Virus record (IMG/VR): IMGVR_UViG_3300046810_000278
Span: 1-30,808 of that record
Length of the DNA stretch: 30,808 bases
Source of the DNA: a virus
Reading direction: 5' to 3' (one strand)
Shown piece after piece: positions 13,837-21,003 of this stretch (position 1 is the first letter of the stretch; each line of letters begins with the position of its first letter). Below the pieces are notes generated by a model, which saw nothing but the letters and a program-made list of their open reading frames with translations, did no database searches and was not told the DNA's origin. Position numbers and translations under genes: made by a program.

Positions 13837-14253
13837 CTACACGACCTGCTGCTCCAATTCAGAACCGCAGTATCGGCACTTTTTGGCGGCCGCCTTGATG
13901 GTTTCCGCGCAGAAGGGGCAGTCCTTCATTTCTGATACAGGCCCATGTGCTCGTCGTGCCGATTCCGGAAAACCACTTGCCCTTGCGAACTCGATGGGTG
14001 TGGGCCTGCTTAAGGCCCAGATGAAAGCCGCGATCCATCCGATAAATGTCCAGCCCGCAAGGAGGTTTAGCGCAAAGATTGGTGTGGTTTTTGGGTGTTC
14101 GCCGACAGCGCAGATTGTCGGGTAGAAGTACAACGCGATGGCGCTCGGAAAGAACACGATACTCGCGATCATGGCGAAACTGTTGGTGCCGCTCCCAATT
14201 AGGAAACTGACTAGGCAAACAAGCCCGAGCAAAATCAAGCCTACGATCTTCAT
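13837..14253 (-). CDS. Superinfection-immunity-type membrane protein with C-terminal zinc ribbon
   Basis: A 138-residue inner-membrane protein. Hydrophobic segments lie at about 1-20, 27-45 and 58-82. The stretch [19 protein letters not shown] followed by [20 protein letters not shown] is the signature of the superinfection immunity family (T4 Imm-like; such proteins block DNA entry of incoming phage). The C-terminus adds a zinc ribbon, CPFC (112-115) and CRYC (126-129), a common extension. It is the last gene between cI and PL, with its own terminator. In this position lambda carries the exclusion genes rexA and rexB, so expression in the lysogen from the cI transcript is likely. Confidence 0.85.
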   Translation of the reverse strand: MKIVGLILLGLVCLVSFLIGSGTNSFAMIASIVFFPSAIALYFYPTICAVGEHPKTTPIFALNLLAGWTFIGWIAAFIWALSRPTPIEFARASGFPESARRAHGPVSEMKDCPFCAETIKAAAKKCRYCGSELEQQVV

Positions 14254-14336
14254 CGGTTCCCTCCATCAATTGAATTGAAATTTTACCATTCGTGGCGGTG
14301 CGCCACCATTGGCTGGAGGGGAAGGAGGGGAATGAG

Positions 14337-14359
14337 AAAGCCCAGCGCTCGGCCGGGCT
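14337..14359 (-). terminator. Weak intrinsic terminator
   Basis: AGCCC (14339-14343) and GGGCT (14355-14359) pair, with extra pairing inside the 11-base loop, and a short TTT on the minus strand. It lies directly after the 14366-14977 gene and may only partly stop transcription. Confidence 0.45.
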
Positions 14360-14365
14360 GCATTT

Positions 14366-14977
14366 CTATCTTTTGTCTTCTGTTTGAGTCTGCCTAACTC
14401 GTAGATCTGTGACTTGCTGCAGGATTGCTGAGAGCTTTTGATCCATTTTGCCGTCCAGAGAGTCAAGTTTTGCTTCTGCGCGGTTAAATCGAGTTTCGAT
14501 TAATTCGTTCACACCCTTAAAATCTTGTTTGGTCTCGAGCCTTGCATCGCCGATAGCATCGTCCAGACGGGTATACATCACCCATGCTGCCCCTATCACT
14601 ACTGCCAAAATAGGAAGAGTCTGAGACACGAATATGTCCATCCTAGACAAGGTGTTACTCGCCATCCCAAGCTCCTCTGAATATTTCTCAATAATAAGTT
14701 GGCTCGCCAGTGAGAGATCCAATGCACTGATAAAACCTATCTCTGCACCGGCAGGCATCGAAATTACAGATCGAAACGCAAGTGTTTCTGGAGTCTTAGC
14801 GACTTCAATTTTTCCACTGGCATCCGAAAATTCGCTTTTATGTGACTCTGAAGCATAGCTTTGAATGGCGGATGCTGCTGATCTAAAGGACAGAAGGCTT
14901 GCGGATCCAGTGTCGCAAGACGAAAACCACGACGATCCGCTGATCACCCCTGAATGCGCCGAAAGTGCTGCCGACAT
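14366..14977 (-). CDS. Single-span membrane protein with coiled coil, immunity region
   Basis: A 203-residue protein: a Ser/Ala-rich N-terminal 60 residues, a mixed region (about 60-110), one membrane segment (IFVSQTLPILAVVIGAAWVMY, about 114-134) and a C-terminal charged helix (about 135-203) with heptad-like spacing, resembling DUF-type tail fibers only superficially. It begins 5 bases after the upstream gene ends. The two genes are A/T-rich relative to cI and probably arrived together. Placed between cI and PL, they are expected to be expressed in the lysogen. No family recognised. Confidence 0.72.
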   Translation of the reverse strand: MSAALSAHSGVISGSSWFSSCDTGSASLLSFRSAASAIQSYASESHKSEFSDASGKIEVAKTPETLAFRSVISMPAGAEIGFISALDLSLASQLIIEKYSEELGMASNTLSRMDIFVSQTLPILAVVIGAAWVMYTRLDDAIGDARLETKQDFKGVNELIETRFNRAEAKLDSLDGKMDQKLSAILQQVTDLRVRQTQTEDKR

Positions 14978-14982
14978 TGGTA

Positions 14983-15330
14983 TCAGTCCTCTGATACTGG
15001 TCTGCCTAGGACACCGGATGTAGCAGTATTGATGAGCTCGTTGAGCATAGATCTTAGTCTAATAGCCGCTTCCACTCGCATGGTGAAAGTACCGAAATCC
15101 ACCCGCTCGAGATAAAAACCATCGTTGTGAGGCTCGGGGCGGAATAGTCCGTTGGAGGTCTCTACATACACTTCCTCCACGATTGTCATCTTGTCTCTGC
15201 CAAAAGTGAGAGAAATCCGAGGTTCGTCGGGAGGTCCAAAAACGAACCCGACATTCTGGTCTGCTTCCTCGTTAATAAACCCCGCGGCTTTAACGTGGGC
15301 AAGCTTGTCACCTGCAAAAATTGGCTTCAT
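14983..15330 (-). CDS. Unknown soluble protein, immunity region
   Basis: A 115-residue protein, MKPIFAGDKLAHVKAAGFIN..., with two beta-rich stretches (VGFVFGPPDEPRISLTFG and KMTIVEEVYVETSNG) and a C-terminal helix. AAGGAG precedes the ATG. It is immediately downstream of cI (54 bases) and coupled to the membrane protein gene after it. A cytoplasmic sensor plus a membrane effector is the arrangement of lambda RexA/RexB; that comparison is by layout only, not by sequence. Confidence 0.7.
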   Translation of the reverse strand: MKPIFAGDKLAHVKAAGFINEEADQNVGFVFGPPDEPRISLTFGRDKMTIVEEVYVETSNGLFRPEPHNDGFYLERVDFGTFTMRVEAAIRLRSMLNELINTATSGVLGRPVSED

Positions 15331-15384
15331 GCAAAACTCCTTTTTAAAGCTAAATGCAAACCGTAATTGATTGAGCTCTATACA

Positions 15385-16116
15385 TTATCGTGAATACATC
15401 GCCCACCAAAACACATGCCCCAGGATCGAGATTTGCTGCTCCTGGATCTGCTGGAACGTGTAGTCCTCGTCCGGATGTTCATCGCGGTTGAAGCTGCGCA
15501 GGCGAATCCCGATCGGGATGCGGTAAACCTGCTTCACGCGGAGCTGGCCATTGTGGTTGATGGCGTACATCTCGCCGTCGACGATATCACTCAGGGAGTT
15601 TTTTCCGACGTTCACGCCTACAGTTGCGCCATCGCGCAGCACGGGCATCATGCTGTTCCCGCCAACCTTCACGCACTTCGCGTTGCTGAACTGAACGCCG
15701 TTGTGGCGTAGATCCTTCTTGTTGAAGCGCAGACGCGAGTTGGCGCTTTCCTCTATCGCAAACCTGCCAGATCCGGCCGCCAGTTCGACTTCGTGAAGAA
15801 AGGGGACGTAGACCTCATCGTCATCGAGTGGGGTTTCGTCATCCCAGGTTTCGATGGTGCCAAGTTTCACGCTGGGCTGGATGAATTCAGCCTGATGATC
15901 AGGCACACCCTTGAGCATGTCACCGACACCTTCAGCCAGCCACATCGGGGACACGCCACAAACAGAGGCGATCTGGGCTGCGAAGGCTGTAGCCTTCGAT
16001 TTTCCCCTCTCCAAATCGGAGATTGAGGTCTGCGTGAGTCCGGCGCGCTCAGCAAGCTCAGTCTGATTGAGCTTGGCATGGCGGCGGGCGGTTTTGAGTC
16101 GGTCTTTGAATTCCAT
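15385..16116 (-). CDS. cI: CI-type prophage repressor with LexA-like autocleavage domain
   Basis: A 243-residue repressor that keeps the prophage silent by binding the TAYGGG-N4-CCCRTA operators. Residues 5-60 are an HTH_3 domain (NQTELAERAGLTQTSISDLERGK, recognition helix about 28-36). Residues 105-235 are a peptidase S24 fold: Ala114-Gly115 in ELAAGSG is the probable cleavage bond, Ser155 in GNSMMPVL the nucleophile and Lys195 in RVKQVYR the general base. It should therefore be inactivated through RecA on DNA damage, giving SOS induction. The ATG at 16116 has no ribosome site and lies at the predicted PRM start, so the mRNA is probably leaderless, as for lambda cI. A long upstream in-frame extension crossing the operators is not coding. 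Confidence 0.94.
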   Translation of the reverse strand: MEFKDRLKTARRHAKLNQTELAERAGLTQTSISDLERGKSKATAFAAQIASVCGVSPMWLAEGVGDMLKGVPDHQAEFIQPSVKLGTIETWDDETPLDDDEVYVPFLHEVELAAGSGRFAIEESANSRLRFNKKDLRHNGVQFSNAKCVKVGGNSMMPVLRDGATVGVNVGKNSLSDIVDGEMYAINHNGQLRVKQVYRIPIGIRLRSFNRDEHPDEDYTFQQIQEQQISILGHVFWWAMYSR

Positions 16117-16123
16117 CCGTGAA

Positions 16124-16152
16124 GTATTACGGGCGCTCCCATACCCTTGCAA
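16124..16152 (-). promoter_or_regulatory. Repressor-maintenance promoter PRM
   Basis: On the minus strand TTGCAA (16152 to 16147), 17 bases, TAATAC (16129 to 16124). The start would fall at about 16117, right at the cI ATG (16116). Its -35 is the same six bases as that of PR. Confidence 0.7.
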
Positions 16153-16191
16153 ATCGGTATTCCCATAAACTACTATATGGGTATTCCCGTA
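16128..16191. promoter_or_regulatory. Right operators OR3, OR2, OR1
   Basis: Three 16-bp sites, TACGGG-CGCT-CCCATA (16128-16143), AATCGG-TATT-CCCATA (16152-16167) and TATGGG-TATT-CCCGTA (16176-16191), start exactly 24 bp apart. The first covers the PRM -10, the second lies in the PR spacer, the third adjoins the PR -10. The outer two have perfect half-sites; the middle one is degenerate on its left half. Confidence 0.88.
16147..16176 (+). promoter_or_regulatory. Rightward early promoter PR
   Basis: TTGCAA (16147-16152), 18 bases, TACTAT (16171-16176), giving a start near 16183 and a short leader to cro at 16204. TTGCAA is self-complementary and shared with PRM. Confidence 0.6.
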
Positions 16192-16203
16192 TGGAGGGGC
16201 ATC

Positions 16204-16419
16204 ATGAACGCAATTTACAAGGGCCTCGTTGACTACTTCGGCACCCAGGAGGCCACCGCCGAAAAGCTCAAGGTTGATCAAAGCACCGTTTCCGGTTGGG
16301 TTCGGGGGAAGCACGGCATGTCTCCGGTTATTGCCAAACGAGCGGAGGCGCTGACCGAAGGTGCTTTCAAAAAAGAAAACCTGTGCCCGTCGTTTCCTTG
16401 GGCCGAGATGGCCGCCTAA
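16204..16419 (+). CDS. cro: Cro-like (YdaS-type) repressor
   Basis: A 71-residue helix-turn-helix protein, MNAIYKGLVDYFGTQEATAEK..., with DQSTVSGWVRGKHGMSPVIAKRAE giving the turn and recognition helix (about 20-46). Size and divergent position opposite cI are those of Cro; the sequence resembles YdaS-type Cro proteins. It is preceded by GGAGG and is the first gene from PR. It should bind the same operators and repress PRM during lytic growth. Confidence 0.88.
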   Translation: MNAIYKGLVDYFGTQEATAEKLKVDQSTVSGWVRGKHGMSPVIAKRAEALTEGAFKKENLCPSFPWAEMAA

Positions 16420-16473
16420 GCGACATCCCTGTCCGCCAATCCGTTGAAGCCAGATTAGAAGAGAGCAGTCCCT

Positions 16474-17088
16474 ATGGAAACGTCCAGTCCAAGACATAAC
16501 GCCCAAACCCGTGACCAAGTGCTGGTGGCGCATGCGGCAAACCAGATCGCCCGAACCAGCTTGAGCCAGGACGATTTCGCGCAATCGCTGAGCCGTGAGC
16601 TGCACCTGTCGATTCCTGAACGCGCCAAGAAGAAGGAAGTTCCAGACTTCAATTCGCCAGAACTGACCGGTGACGTGAGCGAGTTTGTGAAGGCGACCGG
16701 TCGCTGGCTGAAGCGTGTACAGCGCTGGCTCTCCGGGGATCAGGAGATGCCGTCTTGGCTGGAGGAGTCTTGGGTGAATGCTCTGGAGCCTGAGTTTCGC
16801 GACAACTGCATCAATGAGCTGGCCGGCCGACATGGCCTGATCGGCGCTCGCCAGATGCAGAGCGACCAGTGCGCCAACAAAAGCTTCGGTGCGCTGATCC
16901 GCGCGCTGGGCGATGTGATCGACACCGGAAGCGAAGTATTTGACGACCAGGTGATGTGCGAAGAGGACCTTCCTCACCTGCCGGCGTTCGCCGAGCAATG
17001 CCGTCAGGTCGAGGCCAGGGCGGGGGAGTTGGGACGGAAGGCCGAGACCCTGCTTGCGAAACACAAACTGAATTTGAAGCTTGCCTGA
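16474..17088 (+). CDS. Phage regulatory protein in the cII/ydaT position
   Basis: A 204-residue soluble, largely helical protein, METSSPRHNAQTRDQVLVAH... It follows cro by 54 bases in the place of cII (lambda) or ydaT (Rac-type prophages); the size and the N-terminal helices recall YdaT-like proteins, but I see no decisive motif. Residues 60-110 are Trp-rich (RWLKRVQRWLSGDQEMPSW). The start has GAGAGCAG upstream, a moderate site. It could be a lysogeny regulator; this is by position. Confidence 0.7.
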   Translation: METSSPRHNAQTRDQVLVAHAANQIARTSLSQDDFAQSLSRELHLSIPERAKKKEVPDFNSPELTGDVSEFVKATGRWLKRVQRWLSGDQEMPSWLEESWVNALEPEFRDNCINELAGRHGLIGARQMQSDQCANKSFGALIRALGDVIDTGSEVFDDQVMCEEDLPHLPAFAEQCRQVEARAGELGRKAETLLAKHKLNLKLA

Positions 17089-17098
17089 ATCGCAGGCA

Positions 17099-17125
17099 CA
17101 AAAAAGCCGGGATTGCGCCCCGGCT
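17099..17125 (-). terminator. Strong hairpin with T tract on the minus strand
   Basis: AGCCGGG (17105-17111) and CCCGGCT (17119-17125) pair perfectly; a run of A (17100-17105) gives a T tract only for leftward transcripts. For rightward transcripts it is followed by AATTC, so it would terminate poorly. No minus-strand gene ends here. Confidence 0.7.
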
Positions 17126-17153
17126 AATTCATTAACACTTGATGAGGCCGATT

Positions 17154-17960
17154 ATGCATAGCGAACCTACTTCAAGCAATACCCCCGACAGTGTCGCGAC
17201 ACGTTTTTCGAATTCTGAAAACGTGTCGCGTACCACGATGTCCTCCCGCGAGATCGCTAACGTCACCGGCAAGCGGCACGCCAACGTGAAGCGCGACATC
17301 GCTGCGATGCTGAAAGAACTGAAATTAGATGTACTCAGTTTTGAGCACATCTATCTAGACGGTCAAAACCGGGAGCAGGTCGAATACATGCTCGACCGCG
17401 AACACACCGACTGCCTGCTCACCGGCTACAGCGCCCCGATGCGCATGAAGGTGATTCGCCGTTGGCGCGAACTTGAACAGCAGCAGGGCGCTCGCGAGCA
17501 GGTTCTGCTCAGCGGCACCAAGGTGGTGGGCGAGATCGCAATCATGGAGTGCTTCACGCGCCTGCTGAAGCCGGCTCCATCCTGCCAGATGGCCATGCTC
17601 ACGAAGATCGCCCAGAACAACGGTCTTGACCCGAAGTTTCTCCCAGGCTACGCCGTCGACGCCGCGCCAGATGCTACCGGCGGATCCTCGATGCCCACCA
17701 AGTCAGCCACGGCTTTGCTGAAAGACAACGGCATTCGCGTGTCTCCCGCTGCGTTCAACCGCGCACTGGAAACCAAGGGCTTTCTGAAGCAGCTCCAGCG
17801 CAAGAATTCCAAACAGGAAATGGTTCCGTTCTGGTCGGTGACCGAGAAGGGCATGACCTACGGCAAGAACCTGACCAACCCCCAATCCCCACGCGAGACG
17901 CAGCCTCACTGGTACGTCGATCGCTTCCTCGAACTGGCCAAACTGGTCGGGAAGGCCTGA
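17154..17960 (+). CDS. rha: Rha-family phage regulatory protein
   Basis: A 268-residue protein of the pRha family, known from phi80 and P22-like phages where it affects growth in IHF-deficient hosts. The N-terminal domain has MSSREIANVTGKRHANVKRDI (about 29-50), a winged-helix-type DNA-binding segment, followed by the family stretch QVEYMLDREHTDCLLTGYSA. The C-terminal half looks like a separate antirepressor-type domain (TALLKDNGIRVSPAAFNRAL). GAGG lies 7 bases before the ATG at 17154. A perfect inverted repeat lies inside codons 14-26. Confidence 0.88.
   Translation: MHSEPTSSNTPDSVATRFSNSENVSRTTMSSREIANVTGKRHANVKRDIAAMLKELKLDVLSFEHIYLDGQNREQVEYMLDREHTDCLLTGYSAPMRMKVIRRWRELEQQQGAREQVLLSGTKVVGEIAIMECFTRLLKPAPSCQMAMLTKIAQNNGLDPKFLPGYAVDAAPDATGGSSMPTKSATALLKDNGIRVSPAAFNRALETKGFLKQLQRKNSKQEMVPFWSVTEKGMTYGKNLTNPQSPRETQPHWYVDRFLELAKLVGKA
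17195..17230. promoter_or_regulatory. 13-bp perfect inverted repeat inside rha
   Basis: CGCGACACGTTTT (17195-17207) and AAAACGTGTCGCG (17218-17230) with a 10-base spacer. A related imperfect copy lies at 23119-23156, sharing GTCGCGACACGTTT. Probable protein-binding site, perhaps of Rha or a host factor; the protein-coding constraint on this stretch is weak. Confidence 0.7.
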
Positions 17961-17961
17961 T

Positions 17962-18933
17962 ATGCAATTCACCGTCACGATCAATCAGGTGAAGGCGTTG
18001 GAGTGGGGGCTGAACTCTCAGCAGGCCCTGCTGTTTGCCTTCGTCTATGGCTGCCCGAGCTGGACAAAGCCAATCAAGACTGACGACGGGATCTTCTTCG
18101 CGCTGAGCAAGGCCAAGATCATCGAGGAGCTGCCGCTGCTCACCGACAAGCCAGACACTGCTTACCGCATGCTGAAGGCCCTGGAAGAGGCCGGTCTGAT
18201 TGAGCTTTCCAGCACGTCGAACATCACCCTGTTTCGCCTGACCGACAAGGCGATTGAGTGGAACCAGAAACTGGACGGGTCGGAAAAATATCCGACCCCA
18301 CCGAAGAACGAAGGTCGGAAAAAAATCCGATCTACCTCGGAAAAAAATCCGATCAAGGTCGGAGAAAAATCCGAGCAAGGGTCGGAAAAATCTCCGACAA
18401 ATCAGGATACCAATCATCAGGGTACCAATCAGGATACCAGTCAGGACTCGCAAGGCAGCCCGGACAAGCCGGCCCGCAATCTGGTTCTGGTGGTTGATCG
18501 CACCGATGCGCCACGGGTTGAGATTCCTGCCGACATGCCAGGCCCAAAAGACCAGTCCTGCAAAACCTTCAAGGTCTGGGCGAACTACGCCATGGCCTAC
18601 CGCAAGCGCTACAGCACTTGGCCGGTGTGGAACGCCAAGGTCGGTGGCCAGCTTGGCCAACTGGTCGACCGCCTCGGCGCCGATGTCGCTCACCACGTCG
18701 CTGCACACTTCCTGAAAACCGCCGATGCCGCGGTGCTGCGCAAGTGCCACAGCCTCAACGAACTGCTGGCCAACGCCGAGAGCTACCACACCCAGTGGGT
18801 GACCGGTCAGCGCATCAACGGCACGACAGCGCGCCAGATGGAACGGACCGAAGCGAACGTCTCCGCCGCCGAGCAGGCCGCGCAAATGGTCTTGGCCAAG
18901 CGCCAAGCAGGGGAGCGCAATGAATACCTTTGA
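17962..18933 (+). CDS. O-like replication initiator containing the origin
   Basis: A 323-residue protein in the position of lambda O. Residues 1-100 form a winged-helix DNA-binding domain (ALSKAKIIEELPLLTDKPDT...MLKALEEAGLIELSST). Residues 104-160 are a low-complexity Lys/Ser/Asn/Gln linker encoded by iterons and direct repeats. Residues 190-310 form a C-terminal helical domain (FKVWANYAMAYRKRYSTWPVW...) that would contact a helicase loader. The layout, DNA-binding domain, repeat-encoded linker and C-terminal domain, is that of lambdoid O proteins with the origin in the gene. Starts 1 base after rha. Confidence 0.85.
   Translation: MQFTVTINQVKALEWGLNSQQALLFAFVYGCPSWTKPIKTDDGIFFALSKAKIIEELPLLTDKPDTAYRMLKALEEAGLIELSSTSNITLFRLTDKAIEWNQKLDGSEKYPTPPKNEGRKKIRSTSEKNPIKVGEKSEQGSEKSPTNQDTNHQGTNQDTSQDSQGSPDKPARNLVLVVDRTDAPRVEIPADMPGPKDQSCKTFKVWANYAMAYRKRYSTWPVWNAKVGGQLGQLVDRLGADVAHHVAAHFLKTADAAVLRKCHSLNELLANAESYHTQWVTGQRINGTTARQMERTEANVSAAEQAAQMVLAKRQAGERNEYL
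18279..18398. repeat. Five 18-bp iterons, probable phage replication origin
   Basis: Five copies of GTCGGAAAAAAATCCGAT-like units start at 18279, 18314, 18336, 18358 and 18381. Each is an interrupted dyad TCGGA-A/T tract-TCCGA. The last four are spaced 22-23 bp, so sites lie near the same face of the helix. Lambda has four 18-bp iterons in gene O; the match in size, number and place is strong support for an origin. Confidence 0.88.
18400..18438. repeat. Three short direct repeats beside the iterons
   Basis: AATCAGGATACC (18400-18411), CATCAGGGTACC (18415-18426) and AATCAGGATACC (18427-18438), A/T-containing, directly after the iterons. In lambda an A/T-rich unwinding region adjoins the iterons at this place. 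Confidence 0.75.
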
Positions 18934-19717
18934 AATGAACGACCAACAGGTTGCCGGGCTAGCTGCAGCGATCTGCGCCACCGCCGAGGCCATGGGTCAG
19001 GAAATGAACCCAGGCACCGCGGCGATGATGGCGGAAGACCTCTGCGCTTACTCAGTGCCCACCGTGAAAGCCGCGCTGAAGGCCTGCCGTTTCGAGGTGA
19101 AGGGCAAGCTGGCCATGGCTGACATTCTCCAGCGCGTGCAGGCCGCTGACGGTCGCCCGGGCAAAGACGAAGCATGGGCGATCGCCATGACTACGAACGA
19201 CGAGTTCGAAACCGTGGTGCTGACCGATGAAATCCAGCTCTCGCTGGCAGCCGCGAAACCTGTACTCGATGCCGGCGACAAGGTCGGTGCGCGCATGGCG
19301 TTCAACAGCGCTTACGAGCGTTTGGTGGGTCAGGCTCGTGAGGACAACAAACACGTCAATTGGCACGTATCGGTCGGTTTCGACGCCAACCGCCGCACAC
19401 ACGCGATCACCAAAGCTGTGCAGATGCAACGGATCCCACATGAGCGCGGGCAGTTGTACTTGGCCGACTTGAGTGTCGCGCCGGTTACTGAAGACGGCCG
19501 GGCCGTCGTTGCGCTGCTCACCGGTGATGTAACCCGACCTTCCCCAAAACTGCGCGAGAAGCTCGCCGCGGTAAAGGATTCGATGCTCGCCATGCGCCAA
19601 GCATCGGCCGAGGAAAAAACAGAACTGCGAATTCTGGCAGCCAATGAACTGGCGGATCGCCGGGCGCTGCTGATTCAGCAGGCCGAACAATTGGAAGCAA
19701 GGAGTGCGGCTCAATGA
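18920..19717 (+). CDS. Phage replication protein, P-position (possible helicase loader)
   Basis: A 265-residue helical protein that overlaps the O-like gene by 14 bases and is preceded by GGGGAG. Its N-terminal part (about 1-60, QQVAGLAAAICATAEAMGQ...TVKAALKACRFEVKGKLAMADIL) resembles short helical domains in phage replication proteins. There is no Walker A motif, so it is not a DnaC/DnaB-type ATPase. Position suggests the partner that brings host DnaB to the origin, like lambda P, but sequence alone does not prove it. Confidence 0.72.
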   Translation: MNTFEMNDQQVAGLAAAICATAEAMGQEMNPGTAAMMAEDLCAYSVPTVKAALKACRFEVKGKLAMADILQRVQAADGRPGKDEAWAIAMTTNDEFETVVLTDEIQLSLAAAKPVLDAGDKVGARMAFNSAYERLVGQAREDNKHVNWHVSVGFDANRRTHAITKAVQMQRIPHERGQLYLADLSVAPVTEDGRAVVALLTGDVTRPSPKLREKLAAVKDSMLAMRQASAEEKTELRILAANELADRRALLIQQAEQLEARSAAQ

Positions 19718-19941
19718 GCATTGATAAACAAAAACTCCAGAAGCTGCTGTGGGCGGAAGCTGCGTCTTACCGTGCCGACTGCGCAGACTGGAAGCGCAAC
19801 ACTGAGGCGCTGCAGGACTTCCTCGGGGAGAAAACCGTGGAGGAGGTGGCGCTGGAGCTGCTGGTTGAAAATGAACGACTGACACAGCAACTCGGCGAGT
19901 TGATCAACGGATTGCTGAACAAGGTGGCCACCCATGGCTGA
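19714..19941 (+). CDS. Small helical phage protein
   Basis: A 75-residue charged helical protein, MSIDKQKLQKLLWAEAASYR..., with a leucine-zipper-like second half (LELLVENERLTQQLGELINGLL). It overlaps the stop before it as ATGA and the ninB start after it by 8 bases, so it is part of the coupled replication-nin group. Unknown function. Confidence 0.75.
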   Translation: MSIDKQKLQKLLWAEAASYRADCADWKRNTEALQDFLGEKTVEEVALELLVENERLTQQLGELINGLLNKVATHG

Positions 19942-20404
19942 CAAAATCTCCGTGAACTGTCAGGCGAAACTCTCCGAGGCCATCACGAAGCTTAGCGCCA
20001 TGTACCGCGACAAGAAGTTCGTCGTCGTATCGCTGCGCTCGGGAAAGGACCGCACGCTCGACCAGAACCGGCTGTGGTTCGCGATGTACAAGCGGATTGC
20101 CGAGATGACCCAGATCGGCGACGAGGCCGACGCTCGCCGATACTGCAAGCTGCATATCGGCGTGCAGATACTGCTGAACGAGGATGCCGGGTTTCAGACA
20201 GAGTGGTATCGGGTGATGCGCCATCTTCCCTACGCGACGAAGCTGGAGATGATGGGAGGCTGCCATCTGTTCGGCCCGGATGGCTTCCCAGTGACGAGCC
20301 TGTTCAATCGCGCTCAAGGCGTGGCGTATACCGACCGGATCGTCGCGCGCTTCGCACAGCAGGGCGTGTACTTCGATGATCTGCTGAGACAGGAGGCTGC
20401 ATGA
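19934..20404 (+). CDS. ninB: NinB (lambda Orf) recombination mediator
   Basis: A 156-residue NinB/Orf-family protein, which in lambda binds single-stranded DNA and helps recombination in place of RecFOR. The family mark is RTLDQNRLWFAMYKRI (about 42-57), with a second block (FPVTSLFNRAQG...VARFAQQGVYFDD) at the C-terminus. Overlaps neighbours on both sides. It complements the RecT/exonuclease pair on the left arm. Confidence 0.92.
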   Translation: MADKISVNCQAKLSEAITKLSAMYRDKKFVVVSLRSGKDRTLDQNRLWFAMYKRIAEMTQIGDEADARRYCKLHIGVQILLNEDAGFQTEWYRVMRHLPYATKLEMMGGCHLFGPDGFPVTSLFNRAQGVAYTDRIVARFAQQGVYFDDLLRQEAA

Positions 20405-21003
20405 CGATCGCAAGGAAGCAGCCAAAGCCCAAGAAATGCCGCGTCGCTACCTGCAGGGCCTCATTCGTTCCATCGCGGATGGGGCAGGCGGTTTGCAGTC
20501 CAGCTTGTGCGGCAATTGATGCCCCGCGTAATCAAGAGAAAGCTCGCAAGGCGATCGAGCAGTGCGATCGCCGCGAGATCCAGATTCGCAAGGAGAAGCT
20601 GAAGAGCAGGGCGGATCACCTGCGCGAAGCCCAGGCAGCGGTGAATGAGTACGTCCGCGTGCGTGACGCGCACCTGCCATGCATCAGCTGCGACTCGATG
20701 CCGAACGACGACGACCTCATGACCGGCAGCCGATGGGACGCTGGCCACTACCGATCCGTCGGCGCCTGTCCTGAGCTGCGCTTCGAGCCGCTGAACATCC
20801 ACCGTCAGTGCGTGAAGTGCAACCGCAACCTGTCCGGCAACGCTGTCGAGTACCGCATCCGCTTGGTGCTGCGCATCGGCGCCGAAACGGTGGCATGGCT
20901 CGAAGGACCACATGATCCCCGCAAGTACACCGTCGAAGAGATCAAAACCATCAAGGCCGAATACCGAGCCAAGACACGCGAACTGAAGAGGGCTGCAGCA
21001 TGA
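20401..21003 (+). CDS. ninG: NinG (lambda Rap) recombination endonuclease
   Basis: A 200-residue NinG/Rap-family protein, a structure-specific nuclease acting on recombination intermediates. It has an N-terminal zinc-knuckle (CRVATC ... VCSPAC, about 12-35), a coiled basic linker, then an HNH-like core with CISC (about 98-101), DAGHYRSVG and HRQCVKCNRNLSGN (about 138-151). It overlaps ninB as ATGA. Length and motifs are typical. Confidence 0.94.
   Translation: MTIARKQPKPKKCRVATCRASFVPSRMGQAVCSPACAAIDAPRNQEKARKAIEQCDRREIQIRKEKLKSRADHLREAQAAVNEYVRVRDAHLPCISCDSMPNDDDLMTGSRWDAGHYRSVGACPELRFEPLNIHRQCVKCNRNLSGNAVEYRIRLVLRIGAETVAWLEGPHDPRKYTVEEIKTIKAEYRAKTRELKRAAA

Noticed and set aside
15385-17064. 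A 559-codon minus-strand frame reaching past cI
   Set aside because: The extension crosses the operators and promoters and is the reverse of cro and the next gene; cI starts at 16116.
18279-18438. A CRISPR array
   Set aside because: Repeats are 12-18 bp, lie within a coding frame and have no unique 30-bp spacers; iterons of an origin explain them.
17755-18993. A 412-codon minus-strand frame
   Set aside because: Antisense shadow of rha and the O-like gene, without ribosome site or domain.
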